From NCBI GenBank assembly GCA_020436085.1, contig JAGQYM010000046.1, positions 1 through 36,084 of the forward strand: a stretch of DNA of 36,084 bases, in the 5' to 3' direction. Source of the DNA: Cyclobacteriaceae bacterium. Its GTDB lineage: Bacteria; Bacteroidota; Bacteroidia; Cytophagales; Cyclobacteriaceae. The notes under the pieces were generated by a model. That model made no database searches and was not told the DNA's origin. It saw only the letters and a list, made by a program, of their open reading frames with translations. The position numbers were made by a program, and so were the translations under genes. Below, in pieces: positions 1 through 9,350 of the stretch. Each line of letters opens with the position of its first letter. Position 1 is the stretch's first letter.

Positions 1-1
1 C

Positions 2-124
2 AATTCCCTTGGACTAAAATTAGTTCGAATGTTGATTGAGCAGTTGGATGGTTCCCTTACTATTCAGAGTGAGGGAGGTACACACTTTAATATCAGATTC
101 AAGGAAACCAGAATGAGTGCATGA
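2..124 (+). CDS. Sensor histidine kinase, C-terminal fragment
   Basis: This open frame enters from the left edge and gives 40 residues ending in TGA at 122-124. It contains LGLKLVRMLIEQLDGS followed by EGGTHFNIRF. That is the G2 box and last strands of a histidine-kinase HATPase_c domain, and the wording resembles the HisKA_2/HWE-like kinases common in Bacteroidota. The stop overlaps the ATG of the response regulator by four bases (ATGA), so the two are probably translationally coupled as a two-component pair. The sensor part and signal cannot be judged because the rest lies outside the window. Confidence 0.85.
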   Translation, partial: NSLGLKLVRMLIEQLDGSLTIQSEGGTHFNIRFKETRMSA

Positions 125-843
125 GTAAGATAAAATTGCTGATCGTGGAAGATGAAATGATCATAGCCAACGACATGAAAATGATGTTGGAATCGATAGG
201 TTATGAGATCAGTGGTATCGCAAAATCCGTTGAGAAGGCTGTCGATATCCTGAATGAAAGGAAACCTGATTTGGCATTGATCGACATTAATCTTGGAAAG
301 GGTATGGAGGGGATTGGACTCGGCCGGATAGTTAGAGACAGACATCATATTCCGTTCATCTTTTGCACGTCCTACTCCGACAAAAAAACGGTGGACGAAG
401 CCAAACAGGTTAATCCGGCATCATACCTGGTAAAACCATTTAATAAAGAAGACTTATTTGTGGCCATTGAAATTGCACTGACCAATTTCTCTGGCGGAAC
501 TGAACAACAACCCAATGATGTCATTCTCAATGATAGCCTTTTTGTAAAGGAGGGACGCTTGTTTACCAAGGTGTCTTTTGATGAAATTGTCTGGATTGAG
601 CAGGATCGAAATTATGTTGAGATACATACTGCGACTCGTGTTCACCCGGTAAGGAGTACACTAAAGGATTTCGCCAAGAATCTCCCGGAGAAGAAGTTCT
701 TCCAGGTTCATCGGTCGTTTATGGTAAATGTAAACTTCATCACCGCTATCAATAGCGACATCATCAAACTAAAAGACAAGGAGATTCCCATCAGTAAAAA
801 TCATAAGGAGGAGTTGTTGAGTAAAATCAAGTTATTGTCTTAG
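121..843 (+). CDS. LytTR-family response regulator (REC-LytTR)
   Basis: The product has 240 residues. Residues 1-120 form a receiver domain with the acidic pair E10/D11, phospho-acceptor D55 (context ALIDINLG), T83 and K105 in a KPF motif. Residues about 135-240 form a LytTR DNA-binding domain with the typical VWIEQDRNYVEIH and FFQVHRSFMVN stretches. The kinase fragment just upstream, overlapping by four bases, is its likely partner. LytTR regulators bind paired short direct repeats and usually control cell-surface or extracellular functions. Control of the surface-protein island downstream is only an inference from position. Confidence 0.95.
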   Translation: MSKIKLLIVEDEMIIANDMKMMLESIGYEISGIAKSVEKAVDILNERKPDLALIDINLGKGMEGIGLGRIVRDRHHIPFIFCTSYSDKKTVDEAKQVNPASYLVKPFNKEDLFVAIEIALTNFSGGTEQQPNDVILNDSLFVKEGRLFTKVSFDEIVWIEQDRNYVEIHTATRVHPVRSTLKDFAKNLPEKKFFQVHRSFMVNVNFITAINSDIIKLKDKEIPISKNHKEELLSKIKLLS

Positions 844-980
844 TAATAAAATTTTTATCCCACTGACACCTTAGTTAGTCCTCAATATTCCGTTGTCCAT
901 CCCTGGAAATTGATCGGTAGGTAATCCTTTACCACTTTTCTTCTGAATAAGTATTGGTATCCGAATCAAACCGTAAATCA

Positions 981-3356
981 ATGGAGACTAACAAGAGGTT
1001 TCGTCAGGTCTTCAGGGTGAGCACAGCCAGGCTCGCGCTGATGTTGATCTTGAGCATAGTGGGTCAGCGGTTAAATGCCCAAAATGTTTCAAACATCAAT
1101 GGATGGTATCCCAACAGCACAGTTCAGGCCATCGTTGAAGACAATGAATTCTATTATTTGGGAGGCAACTTCACGAGTTTGTCTGACGGCATTAGTACAG
1201 TTGACATCGCCTACCTTGCCCGCATCAGAAAATCCGACAATACACCAGATGAAACCTGGGACCCGCAAACCGACAATATTGTAAAAGCACTCGCCCTTGA
1301 TGGAGCAGACCTGTATGTGGGAGGGTCTTTCAGTACATGCGGTGGTGCGACAAGAAATTATCTTGCCAAGATAAATACAGCGACCGCCATCGCTGATGCC
1401 TCATTCAATCCCGATCCTGACGCGCCTGTACAAGCCATAGTGTTTTCGGGGTCAAGCGTCATCGTTGGTGGAACTTTTAGAAATATCGATGACACGGAGC
1501 TGAGTGCACTAGCCAAACTTGATAAAGCAGACGGTTCTCTTACTGGAGGATGGGACACCAACATTAACCTATCTGCTGCCTACTCTCCAGGCACCAACTT
1601 TGGTAATGTTGAAGTGTTGGCAATTGATGGTGATGATCTTTTTGTAGGTGGCGGATTTGCTGAGATCAATGATGGAGGCAGCATAACCAATCGCAATAGT
1701 ATTGCAAAACTGAGTGCCACAGATGGAAGTGTAGACGCAACATGGAATCCCGACCCTGGAACCAATAAACTCATTCATTCAATGGTTGTTTCTGGCACGA
1801 GCCTGTTCATCAGCGGAAACTTCGCCTCCATTGGCGGACAAACCAGAAGAAATCTGGCAAAGCTTAGCACTACAGGTACGGGAGCTGCCGATGCGGCCTG
1901 GGATCCGGCAGTGGGACCTAAAAATGGATTCATATTCGCAATGGAAACAGATGGAACATACTTATATACTGGCGGAGGGTTCACAACCATTGGTGGTCAG
2001 AGTATTGGTCGCCTTGCGAGATTGAGTTTAACTGGCGCTGCGACAGCCGACACCGAGTGGCTTCCTTCACCGGGCGGAAGTGTCAATGCGCTCAAGCGAT
2101 CAGGCGAGAATTTAATTGCGGGCGGAAATTTTACCAGTATGGCCGGTCAAAGTGTTGAACGCTTTGCCATCATTATCCCTGAAAATATGCCACCCGTTCT
2201 TGATGCAATTGGGAACAAATCAGTTGATGAAGACATGGAACTAGCCTTTACCGCTTCGGCTACCGATGTTGAAACTCCTGAGGCACTTGTATTTAGTATT
2301 GATGAAACCTCTGTTTCGAAAGGAATGAGTATAGATGAAACTACTGGTGCATTCTTTTGGATACCTACCCAAAGTGATTTGGGAGCCAATAGCGTCACCA
2401 TCACAGTCACAGACGGTGATAAATCGGATTCAGAAACCATTGATATTAATGTGGCCGAAGTAAATGATGCTCCCGTGCTGAATCCAATAGGGAATAAATC
2501 AGTAACTCAGGATGTTGAAATGTCTTTTACTGCCACAGCTTCCGATGAAGAGACTCCGGGCTCGCTTCAATTCAGCCTTGATGCAACTTCAACGAGCAAA
2601 GGTATGTCGATCGGACAAACCACTGGTTTATTTGTATGGACTCCTGCCGAATTGGAAATTGGTGACCACACAGTTGTTATCTCGGTTAGCGATGGCCAAT
2701 CGTCCGACTCTGAATCCATTGTTATCACCGTCAATTCCACCAATACAGCACCAGTCCTCACCATCAATTCAGGGTTGTCGGTTGTACAAGGTGCCAGTGC
2801 CACTCTCTCAGATACAAACTTGCTGGTATCCGATGCTCAACAGATCGGAACGGAGATTGTGTTTTCATTAACTGCTATTCCCAGCAATGGAAAGTTGAAA
2901 AAGAGTGGCGTGGATTTGGCTGCTGGCGGCACATTTACTCAAGCCGACATCAATGATGGCAAGATAAGCTATGACCACGATGGATTTAATGGGGCAACAG
3001 ACAAGTTTGTATTCACCGTAACGGATGGTAAAGGGGGGGAGATTGCTGCAACTGATTTTAATATCTCGATCGATATCATTACCGCCCTCGAGGATCGTGA
3101 ACTTTATGATGGTTTGTCTATCTATCCTAATCCTGCTACGAGTCGTGCTACTTTGCAAGTGACCAACAGTTATCGCGGTCCGGTGGCAATGAAACTTATG
3201 GATGTTACCGGTAAGGAACTTTCAAAAAAGGAGGACAGTAAATTTTCAGACACGATGACTGTGCCACTTGATTTGTCTGAGTCACAGCAGGGACTGCTCA
3301 TACTGAGAGTGAATATGGGTGGACTAGTAAGTACTTATCGAATTGTAAAAAAATAA
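981..3356 (+). CDS. Secreted delta-60 repeat / cadherin-like protein with T9SS sorting domain
   Basis: From ATG 981 the product has 791 residues. A TTG nine codons upstream (954) is open, but the ATG gives a normal signal peptide (basic N-terminus, core LALMLILSIVG, likely cleavage after LNA at residue 33). Seven repeats follow with the signature V-x-x-[LI]-x-x-x-G-x-x-[LI]-[YFI]-[VI]-G-G-x-F (for example VKALALDGADLYVGGSF). This fits the delta-60 family and one seven-bladed propeller. Next come two cadherin-like/He_PIG-type domains starting PVLDAIGNKS and PVLNPIGNKS, then a CSPG/cadherin-like domain. The end is a T9SS type A sorting domain (LSIYPNPA... YRIVKK). It is probably anchored at the cell surface or released. 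Ligand and function are unknown. Confidence 0.88.
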   Translation: METNKRFRQVFRVSTARLALMLILSIVGQRLNAQNVSNINGWYPNSTVQAIVEDNEFYYLGGNFTSLSDGISTVDIAYLARIRKSDNTPDETWDPQTDNIVKALALDGADLYVGGSFSTCGGATRNYLAKINTATAIADASFNPDPDAPVQAIVFSGSSVIVGGTFRNIDDTELSALAKLDKADGSLTGGWDTNINLSAAYSPGTNFGNVEVLAIDGDDLFVGGGFAEINDGGSITNRNSIAKLSATDGSVDATWNPDPGTNKLIHSMVVSGTSLFISGNFASIGGQTRRNLAKLSTTGTGAADAAWDPAVGPKNGFIFAMETDGTYLYTGGGFTTIGGQSIGRLARLSLTGAATADTEWLPSPGGSVNALKRSGENLIAGGNFTSMAGQSVERFAIIIPENMPPVLDAIGNKSVDEDMELAFTASATDVETPEALVFSIDETSVSKGMSIDETTGAFFWIPTQSDLGANSVTITVTDGDKSDSETIDINVAEVNDAPVLNPIGNKSVTQDVEMSFTATASDEETPGSLQFSLDATSTSKGMSIGQTTGLFVWTPAELEIGDHTVVISVSDGQSSDSESIVITVNSTNTAPVLTINSGLSVVQGASATLSDTNLLVSDAQQIGTEIVFSLTAIPSNGKLKKSGVDLAAGGTFTQADINDGKISYDHDGFNGATDKFVFTVTDGKGGEIAATDFNISIDIITALEDRELYDGLSIYPNPATSRATLQVTNSYRGPVAMKLMDVTGKELSKKEDSKFSDTMTVPLDLSESQQGLLILRVNMGGLVSTYRIVKK

Positions 3357-3368
3357 AGTGACCGACTT

Positions 3369-3827
3369 ATGAAAGCACTTAAGATGACGTTAGGATTCAT
3401 AATATTGAGTTTTTGTTTGTTTACCACAAGTTGTAAAAAGGATGATGTGTCGCTCACAGACCAACAAGAAGTAGCGAAACTTATTAATGGAACATGGGGG
3501 AATGCACAAGTTCTCTCTTCACCGGTAGCTGGAGCAACAGGCACATTAACAAACCTTGTCCTGACATTTGACATTTCAGATGATCTTCAGCCTTCGACAT
3601 TTATTGCAAGCGGAGCACCAGAATATTTTCCGTCTGAAACAACATGGTCGTGGGTGGGCGCAACTGAAGCAGTCGAAATTTTATTGGATGGAAGTTTGCC
3701 AGTTACTGCTATCACGTTAGATGTGTTGACGGCTACTAATATGACGATAGGCTTTTCACTAAACGGACCTGTTGGAGGCAGAATAAACGGTATCGGTGAA
3801 TACACGCTTAGTTTCACCAAGCAGTAG
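3369..3827 (+). CDS. Small lipoprotein of unknown function (paralogue of the one at 9351)
   Basis: This 152-residue product has a lipoprotein signal peptide ending FTTSC, with Cys22 the likely lipidated residue, followed by KKDD. The mature part is mostly beta, with a TTWSW segment and a C-terminal GEYTLSF strand. This suggests a lipocalin-like or small beta-barrel fold, but no family is firmly recognised. It starts 12 bases after the T9SS protein, so the two are probably co-transcribed. The C-terminal half aligns by eye with the lipoprotein at 9351-9794: both have a CKKD lipobox tail, a T-W-[SD]-[WF] motif, alternating strands, and a final GEYxx[SQ][FL]. Confidence 0.8.
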   Translation: MKALKMTLGFIILSFCLFTTSCKKDDVSLTDQQEVAKLINGTWGNAQVLSSPVAGATGTLTNLVLTFDISDDLQPSTFIASGAPEYFPSETTWSWVGATEAVEILLDGSLPVTAITLDVLTATNMTIGFSLNGPVGGRINGIGEYTLSFTKQ

Positions 3828-4153
3828 CCACATAAATTTTTTGATTCCGTTCGGTAAGGGAAGCCAAATGATGGAGTTGAATAACCAGAACATTCCTGGC
3901 TGGTTAAATCTTCAAGCGAAGAATCTTTATAGAATCAAGGATTGGATAAGCTATAGACTTAATTGACTTTAGCTACTCAACGAATTCGTTTTTTTACTCG
4001 TCCCATCAGTTACGTCATTCATCCACGGAGAATCAGCATTAGTCCCTTAGGATTGGAAACCCAGTAGAGGCAAACTTATTTAGATAAGAGAACTAGTGCC
4101 ATCTATGTCTGCACCTTTTCAATATCGACATCCGGACAAAACTTATCCCTGCT
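3828..4153. other. Intergenic region with a weak hairpin
   Basis: The 326 bases between the lipoprotein and the FG-GAP protein hold no convincing ORF or RNA gene. An inverted repeat at 3882-3906 (TAACCAG and CTGGTTA around an 11-base loop) could form a 7-bp hairpin, but no T-run follows, so it is not a clear terminator. I found no exact TAnnTTTG element. The length suggests that the promoter of the giant gene at 4154 lies here. Confidence 0.4.
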
Positions 4154-7100
4154 ATGAATAGGAGATTTTGCTATTGGATTAAACTGCAACGTAAATACAG
4201 GAACCTCCAGCAGCGATTTGCGCGGTCAGGTGAGCGCAAGCTTCAACGCAAGTTGGAAGCCATCGCGCATCGAATAATTCGTCTCAACAAAAAATGGCGC
4301 CTGGGCTTAGCAACCAGTCTGCTCACAGGCTGGCTTACCTGGTCGCCCGCTACTGTGAACGCACAGGGACCGGTTTTGCCATTAAAGTACAACCTAAATG
4401 AACTCTCTGCGACAGATGGGTTCCTCATAACGGGTGATCTGGAATACTCTTCAATGGTCGTTGAGACCGTGGGCGACCTGAATGGAGATGGAGTGAATGA
4501 TCTGGCTGTAGGTCAATACTTCCGGCAAGATTATTATATAACTACAAGGGTGTATGTTGTCTTTGGACAACTGAATGGTTTCACTACCCCACCAAACCTA
4601 ACCACCCTTGCACCATCAGAAGGGTTTTCCATTGACGTACCCGCACGCATCAATGCCATTGCCAACGCAGGAGATGTCAACAACGATGGCATGGAAGACC
4701 TGATCATGGGTTCGATGTATGCAGAGGACAAAAGAGGACATGTATATGTAATTTTCGGTTCGGCAAGTATTGCCGACATGGATGTGGCAGACCTTGATGG
4801 TACCAACGGTTTTACCATTCTCGGAAATAATACTACAGCAGGCAATTTTGGTCTGGGCGACCGAATAGGAAATGCAGTAAGTGGGAATGGGGACGTGAAT
4901 AATGACGGCATTGACGACCTGGCTTTTGGTGGTTACACGTACCTCGGTTTTAGAGGGGCTTCCTTTGTGGTATTCGGTCAGAGTACATGGCCTGCCACAC
5001 TTACAGCAGCTGATATTGGCAGTGGCAATGGTTTCAAAGTGTTCGGAACGATTAACAACAGTGTAGACAGTGGTGCATCTGTGGATATTTCGGGAGACTT
5101 CAATGGCGATGGCATCGAAGACCTGTTGATAGGGGAGGCAGGCACATTTTATGGCGGTGTCAGGAGAGGTACGGTATGGATCATGCTTGGCAAAGAGACT
5201 GGTCTGGACGGTATAATCAACATTGGCCAGGCGACTCATTTCATAAGGCCAAGTGCAGCGAATCCCCAATTCCGGGACAGGTTTTCTGAGAATATGACCT
5301 ACATCCCCGATTTCAATGGCGATGGCATCAATGACGTGCTGATTGCAGCTCCGACTGAAAGCAGCCCCAATGAGGCATACGTAGTAGTACTCTTTGGAGG
5401 CATTCAAGGTACGGGAAATTATAACATTGATAACCTGGATGGCACCAATGGCTTTTTTATAGAGCACTCGAATCTGGAGAGGGTGGGTGATGTAATCTCC
5501 ACCGGGGATTTCAATGGCGATGGGCTAAGTGATGTGGTGGTCAGCAATAGCGATGGTCCAACTTCCATCATTTTCGGTTCCACGAATCCGATGGAGCCGA
5601 GAATAGACTTGAATAACCTGAAGGCAGGACAGGGTACTACGATCTATGGCCAAAATGTTTTCCTTGGCTCGGTATCCCTCAAAGGCGACATCACTGGTGA
5701 CAGCTTGGACGATCTGCTAATCTCAGAGAATCGTTACGGGAATGTTTATCTCTTGTTTGGAAAGACCGCCCCGGAGCAACCAACCCCTGTGAACCCCATA
5801 CCGGCACAGAACGCGGTAGAGGGATCACCCTTTAATTTTACAGTACCTCCGGGCATTTTTGCTTCTCAGGATTTGAACCTTACCTTTTCCGTTACCGGGG
5901 AGAACGATGAGCCGTTACCCGCCTGGTTGTCTTATGATGTAGAAACCAAAACCCTCTCGGGCACCCCGGGCAATGGAGACGAAGGTACGATCAACTTAAA
6001 AGTGACTGTCACAGACACCCAGGGCAACAGCGCCTTTACCACGCTGAACATTTCAGTCCTTGACGAAAAGGCATTTATCAGCGGCAGCACGTTGACAGAC
6101 CTCCAGGACCGAGTGATACGGATCGATGGTACGGGTGATTTTTTCAGTTTTGGCAACGGAGTAATCGGAATTGGAGACATCAACGGAGACGGCAATGAAG
6201 ATATTCTTACTTCTGCGCCTAATGCTGACCTCGGTGGTATTAATAATTCTGGCGCTGCAATAGTTGTATTTGGGAACGCCAACGGGCCTTCATCTCCTTT
6301 TGATGTGGCATCAATAGATGGAACAAATGGCTTCATAATACCGGGAACGACCCCTTTTCAATATGCGGGAAATTCCATCAACAAAGCTGGTGACTTTAAC
6401 GGGGATCACAGGGAAGATTTTGTTGTTTCGGATAATGATGTATCCTACGTGATTTTTGGAGCGGACACCTATCCGCATCCGTTTGATCTGAGCAGCCTGG
6501 ATGGCACGAACGGCTTTAAAGTGCAGCATTCCAGTAGGGATATATCAAATTCATTAAAGCCTGTAGGTGACGTCAACGGTGACGGGTTTGATGATTTGAT
6601 CACCGGAGCAGGCAGTTATCCTGCCACCACCTTGTTGGTTTTTGGGAATGCATCAAACGATGCAACGCTAGATCTGGAGTCACCTGCGCCCGGAAGCACA
6701 ATCTCGTTTCAGTCCTATTACGGTGTATTGGCTGCTGGAGGCATCGGAGATGTAAACGGGGACGGACTAGATGATCTCGCAATAACTGGTTATTACGGGG
6801 AGACCCATATCATATTCGGATCCACTGGGCTACCGGCTACTGTAGATTTGGGCAATACCATTCTTGATGGTAGCAATGGTTTCATCGTTCAACCTCAGAA
6901 TAGCTACAATTCAGTTGCGTCTAGAGCAGGTGATTTGAATGCTGACGGAATTGATGATTTTCTGATTAACTCCCTCTCCGGAAATGGGGGTGAGGGGATG
7001 ATCGTGGTATTTGGGAGTTCGAGTGGGTTCCCTGCAGTATTAAACGATTCGGATATTAATGGAGATAACGGTTTTTGGTTCGTTAACCCCGATTTTAACT

Positions 7101-8215
7101 ATTACAGTTTTGGCTCGGTAGTGGCAGGTAATGGAGACTTCAACCACGATGGTTTTAATGATTTGACGGTAGGCGATGGCAACACGCTCTGGGTCATCAT
7201 TAGCCGTCAGGGAGAATTTGATGAAGTGTTGACCACTGCTGAGTTTACTGCTGTGGATGGGTTCACCTTGAATCTGGAGGACTATTATGTCAGCAGTATT
7301 TCAGTCACCGATTTTAATGGTGACGGCTTGTCTGACATCGTGTTTGGAGATGACTATGAGAGAAAAGTTTTTCTGATAAAAGGCAACGGCCCGATAGCAC
7401 CTGTAGTGGCCAATCCCATTGCAGATGTAAACGTTAACGAAGATCAGGAATTATCGTTCACAATTCCCACAACTACCTTCTCAGATGCCAATCCCAATGA
7501 TGAGTTATCATTGTCAATAACATACGAGGGTTCTGGAGCAGCTCCGGCTTGGGTCAATATCGATCAGGGAAATGCTACCTTGACAGGTACACCGCTCAAT
7601 GACAGTGATGCAGGTACCTTTCCTTTCAGAGTCACTGCCACCGATGAAGATGGCCTTACGGCTTCAGTCGATTTTAATGTAGTGGTAACGGCCGTAAACG
7701 ATGCGCCCGTCTTGGGTGCCATCGGCAACAAAGTAGTGGATACGGGAAAAGAACTTACGTTTACCGCTACTGCAACCGATGCAGACCTTCCGGCCAACAC
7801 ACTGACCTTTAGTCTCGACCCGGCATCCCTTGGTAAGGGTATGGTCATCGATGGTGCAACAGGTGCGTTCTCTTGGACACCTACTCCCGCGGATGAAGGA
7901 AATCATGACGTTTCAGTTACCGTGTCCGATGGGTCACTGTCAGACAGTGAAACATTTACCGTTACCGTGGTTGGCCCACTTGGTCTGGAGGTCGAAGAGA
8001 AAGTGTCAATAAGCCCAAATCCGGTGAAGGACTTCCTTACGGTGAAGAGCGGTGTGCCGCTGTACGCTCAAGTAGTCGGGCTTGATGGGCGTGTCCATGA
8101 AGCCGCTACGACTGATGAACGCATCGATATGCGTGATCTGCCTGCAGGCATCTATGTAGTTCGCTTGTCAGATGGTAAAGGAGTGCAGTCCGTTCATCGA
8201 ATTGTAAAATACTAA
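4154..8215 (+). CDS. Giant FG-GAP (integrin-alpha-like) surface protein with T9SS sorting domain
   Basis: The product has 1353 residues. A very basic 48-residue N-terminal extension precedes the hydrophobic core (49-62), with likely cleavage after VNA at residue 70. Calcium-loop repeats of the form D-[LVFI]-N-x-D-G-x-x-D occur seven times from about residue 105 to 530 (first GDLNGDGVNDL). They occur seven more times from about 672 to 1070 (first GDINGDGNEDI). This predicts two seven-bladed propellers. Each set is followed by Ig/cadherin-like He_PIG-type sequence (about 546-640, 1082-1180 and 1183-1270). A T9SS type A tail begins near 1278 (VSISPNPV) and ends HRIVKY. Calcium-dependent adhesion is a plausible role for the fold but is an inference. 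The TIGR03032-like gene follows after one base. Confidence 0.9.
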   Translation: MNRRFCYWIKLQRKYRNLQQRFARSGERKLQRKLEAIAHRIIRLNKKWRLGLATSLLTGWLTWSPATVNAQGPVLPLKYNLNELSATDGFLITGDLEYSSMVVETVGDLNGDGVNDLAVGQYFRQDYYITTRVYVVFGQLNGFTTPPNLTTLAPSEGFSIDVPARINAIANAGDVNNDGMEDLIMGSMYAEDKRGHVYVIFGSASIADMDVADLDGTNGFTILGNNTTAGNFGLGDRIGNAVSGNGDVNNDGIDDLAFGGYTYLGFRGASFVVFGQSTWPATLTAADIGSGNGFKVFGTINNSVDSGASVDISGDFNGDGIEDLLIGEAGTFYGGVRRGTVWIMLGKETGLDGIINIGQATHFIRPSAANPQFRDRFSENMTYIPDFNGDGINDVLIAAPTESSPNEAYVVVLFGGIQGTGNYNIDNLDGTNGFFIEHSNLERVGDVISTGDFNGDGLSDVVVSNSDGPTSIIFGSTNPMEPRIDLNNLKAGQGTTIYGQNVFLGSVSLKGDITGDSLDDLLISENRYGNVYLLFGKTAPEQPTPVNPIPAQNAVEGSPFNFTVPPGIFASQDLNLTFSVTGENDEPLPAWLSYDVETKTLSGTPGNGDEGTINLKVTVTDTQGNSAFTTLNISVLDEKAFISGSTLTDLQDRVIRIDGTGDFFSFGNGVIGIGDINGDGNEDILTSAPNADLGGINNSGAAIVVFGNANGPSSPFDVASIDGTNGFIIPGTTPFQYAGNSINKAGDFNGDHREDFVVSDNDVSYVIFGADTYPHPFDLSSLDGTNGFKVQHSSRDISNSLKPVGDVNGDGFDDLITGAGSYPATTLLVFGNASNDATLDLESPAPGSTISFQSYYGVLAAGGIGDVNGDGLDDLAITGYYGETHIIFGSTGLPATVDLGNTILDGSNGFIVQPQNSYNSVASRAGDLNADGIDDFLINSLSGNGGEGMIVVFGSSSGFPAVLNDSDINGDNGFWFVNPDFNYYSFGSVVAGNGDFNHDGFNDLTVGDGNTLWVIISRQGEFDEVLTTAEFTAVDGFTLNLEDYYVSSISVTDFNGDGLSDIVFGDDYERKVFLIKGNGPIAPVVANPIADVNVNEDQELSFTIPTTTFSDANPNDELSLSITYEGSGAAPAWVNIDQGNATLTGTPLNDSDAGTFPFRVTATDEDGLTASVDFNVVVTAVNDAPVLGAIGNKVVDTGKELTFTATATDADLPANTLTFSLDPASLGKGMVIDGATGAFSWTPTPADEGNHDVSVTVSDGSLSDSETFTVTVVGPLGLEVEEKVSISPNPVKDFLTVKSGVPLYAQVVGLDGRVHEAATTDERIDMRDLPAGIYVVRLSDGKGVQSVHRIVKY

Positions 8216-8216
8216 C

Positions 8217-9299
8217 ATGACAGAAATGGACACAATGGAAAAGCAAGTGGAACAAACTTCCTTCGAGCTCACCACCTCGCGGCAACTTCAGTCCTGGCTA
8301 AGGGCCGAGCAAGCCAGTCTGGTATTCACCACTTACCAGGTCGGCAAAGTCTTTATGTTGGGCACAAACACAGATGGTACTATACATGTGACGGAACGTA
8401 CTTTTCCGCGCTGCATGGGTCTGGGCACATCACGCGACCGGAACACTTTCTGGATGAGTTCCCTCTTTCAACTCTGGCGGTTCGACAATTCGTTGGTTTC
8501 CGGCCTGTATAAGGACTATGACAGTGTGTATTTGCCGCAAGCCGCGTACACAACTGGTGATCTCGATATTCATGACATTATTGTTAATGAAGAGGGGCGC
8601 CCAGTCTTTGTAAATACCCTGTTCAGTTGTCTGTCAACTATAAGTGAAAGTCACAGTTTTCGCCCACTTTGGAAACCACCTTTCATTAGTCGATTGCTTC
8701 CGGAGGACAGGTGCCACCTCAACGGCTTGGCTGAGCGTGATGGCAAACCAAGATATGTGACGATGGTAGGCCCTAGCGATGTGTCGGATGGCTGGCGCAC
8801 CCACCGGTCTGGAGGGGGCCTTGTAATGGACATCGAAACGAACAGTGTCGTGTGCGAAGGATTATCTATGCCCCATTCTCCCAGATGGTATAAGGGAAGG
8901 CTGTATGTGCTCGAAGCAGGGACAGGGTATTTTGGAGAGATAGACCTTGAGACCAAAGCTTTTAGGCGCATCGCCTTTTGCCCTGGTTTTCTAAGAGGAC
9001 TGGACTTTGTAGGTAACTATGCAGTAGCTGGTATCAGCGGAGTACGGAAGAACAAAACCTTCAGCGGTTTACCGTTGGATGATAACTTGAGACAGGCGAA
9101 TACCGAACCGCGATGTGGACTTCAGATCATCAACCTGGATACAGGAGCTGCTGAACATTGGGTGAGGCTAGAGGGCATTGTGGACGAGTTGTACGATGTA
9201 AAAGTATTGGCCGGAATCCGCAGGCCGCTGTTGATAGGTACGAAAAAGGACGAGATCAGAACAATGATCTCCATAGAGGAAAATCCTCTTTTTCAATAG
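8217..9299 (+). CDS. TIGR03032/DUF4915-like protein
   Basis: The product has 360 residues and no signal peptide, so it is probably cytoplasmic unless exported another way. It resembles the TIGR03032 family in length and in segments such as FPRCMGLG, IHDIIVNEEGRPVFVNTLFS, LNGLAERDGKPRYVT, MPHSPRWYKGRLYVLEAGTG and FCPGFLRGL. Repeated four-strand units suggest a beta-propeller-like fold (inference). The ATG lies one base after the TAA of the FG-GAP gene, so translation is very likely coupled. Later in-frame ATGs at 8226 and 8235 are alternative starts. The family has no established biochemical function that I can name. Confidence 0.75.
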   Translation: MTEMDTMEKQVEQTSFELTTSRQLQSWLRAEQASLVFTTYQVGKVFMLGTNTDGTIHVTERTFPRCMGLGTSRDRNTFWMSSLFQLWRFDNSLVSGLYKDYDSVYLPQAAYTTGDLDIHDIIVNEEGRPVFVNTLFSCLSTISESHSFRPLWKPPFISRLLPEDRCHLNGLAERDGKPRYVTMVGPSDVSDGWRTHRSGGGLVMDIETNSVVCEGLSMPHSPRWYKGRLYVLEAGTGYFGEIDLETKAFRRIAFCPGFLRGLDFVGNYAVAGISGVRKNKTFSGLPLDDNLRQANTEPRCGLQIINLDTGAAEHWVRLEGIVDELYDVKVLAGIRRPLLIGTKKDEIRTMISIEENPLFQ

Positions 9300-9350
9300 C
9301 CGCCTGTTATCGAAACCCGTTAAAAAATTAATTATCTAAAGTTCATCATC

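Noticed and set aside
954-980. TTG start nine codons before the ATG of the delta-60 protein
   Set aside because: The ATG at 981 gives a normal signal peptide, and no upstream feature favours TTG.
4616-5467. 283-codon open frame on the minus strand
   Set aside because: It lies wholly antisense to the FG-GAP gene; the repeated low-complexity coding of that gene leaves long shadow frames. Its product shows no recognisable domain.
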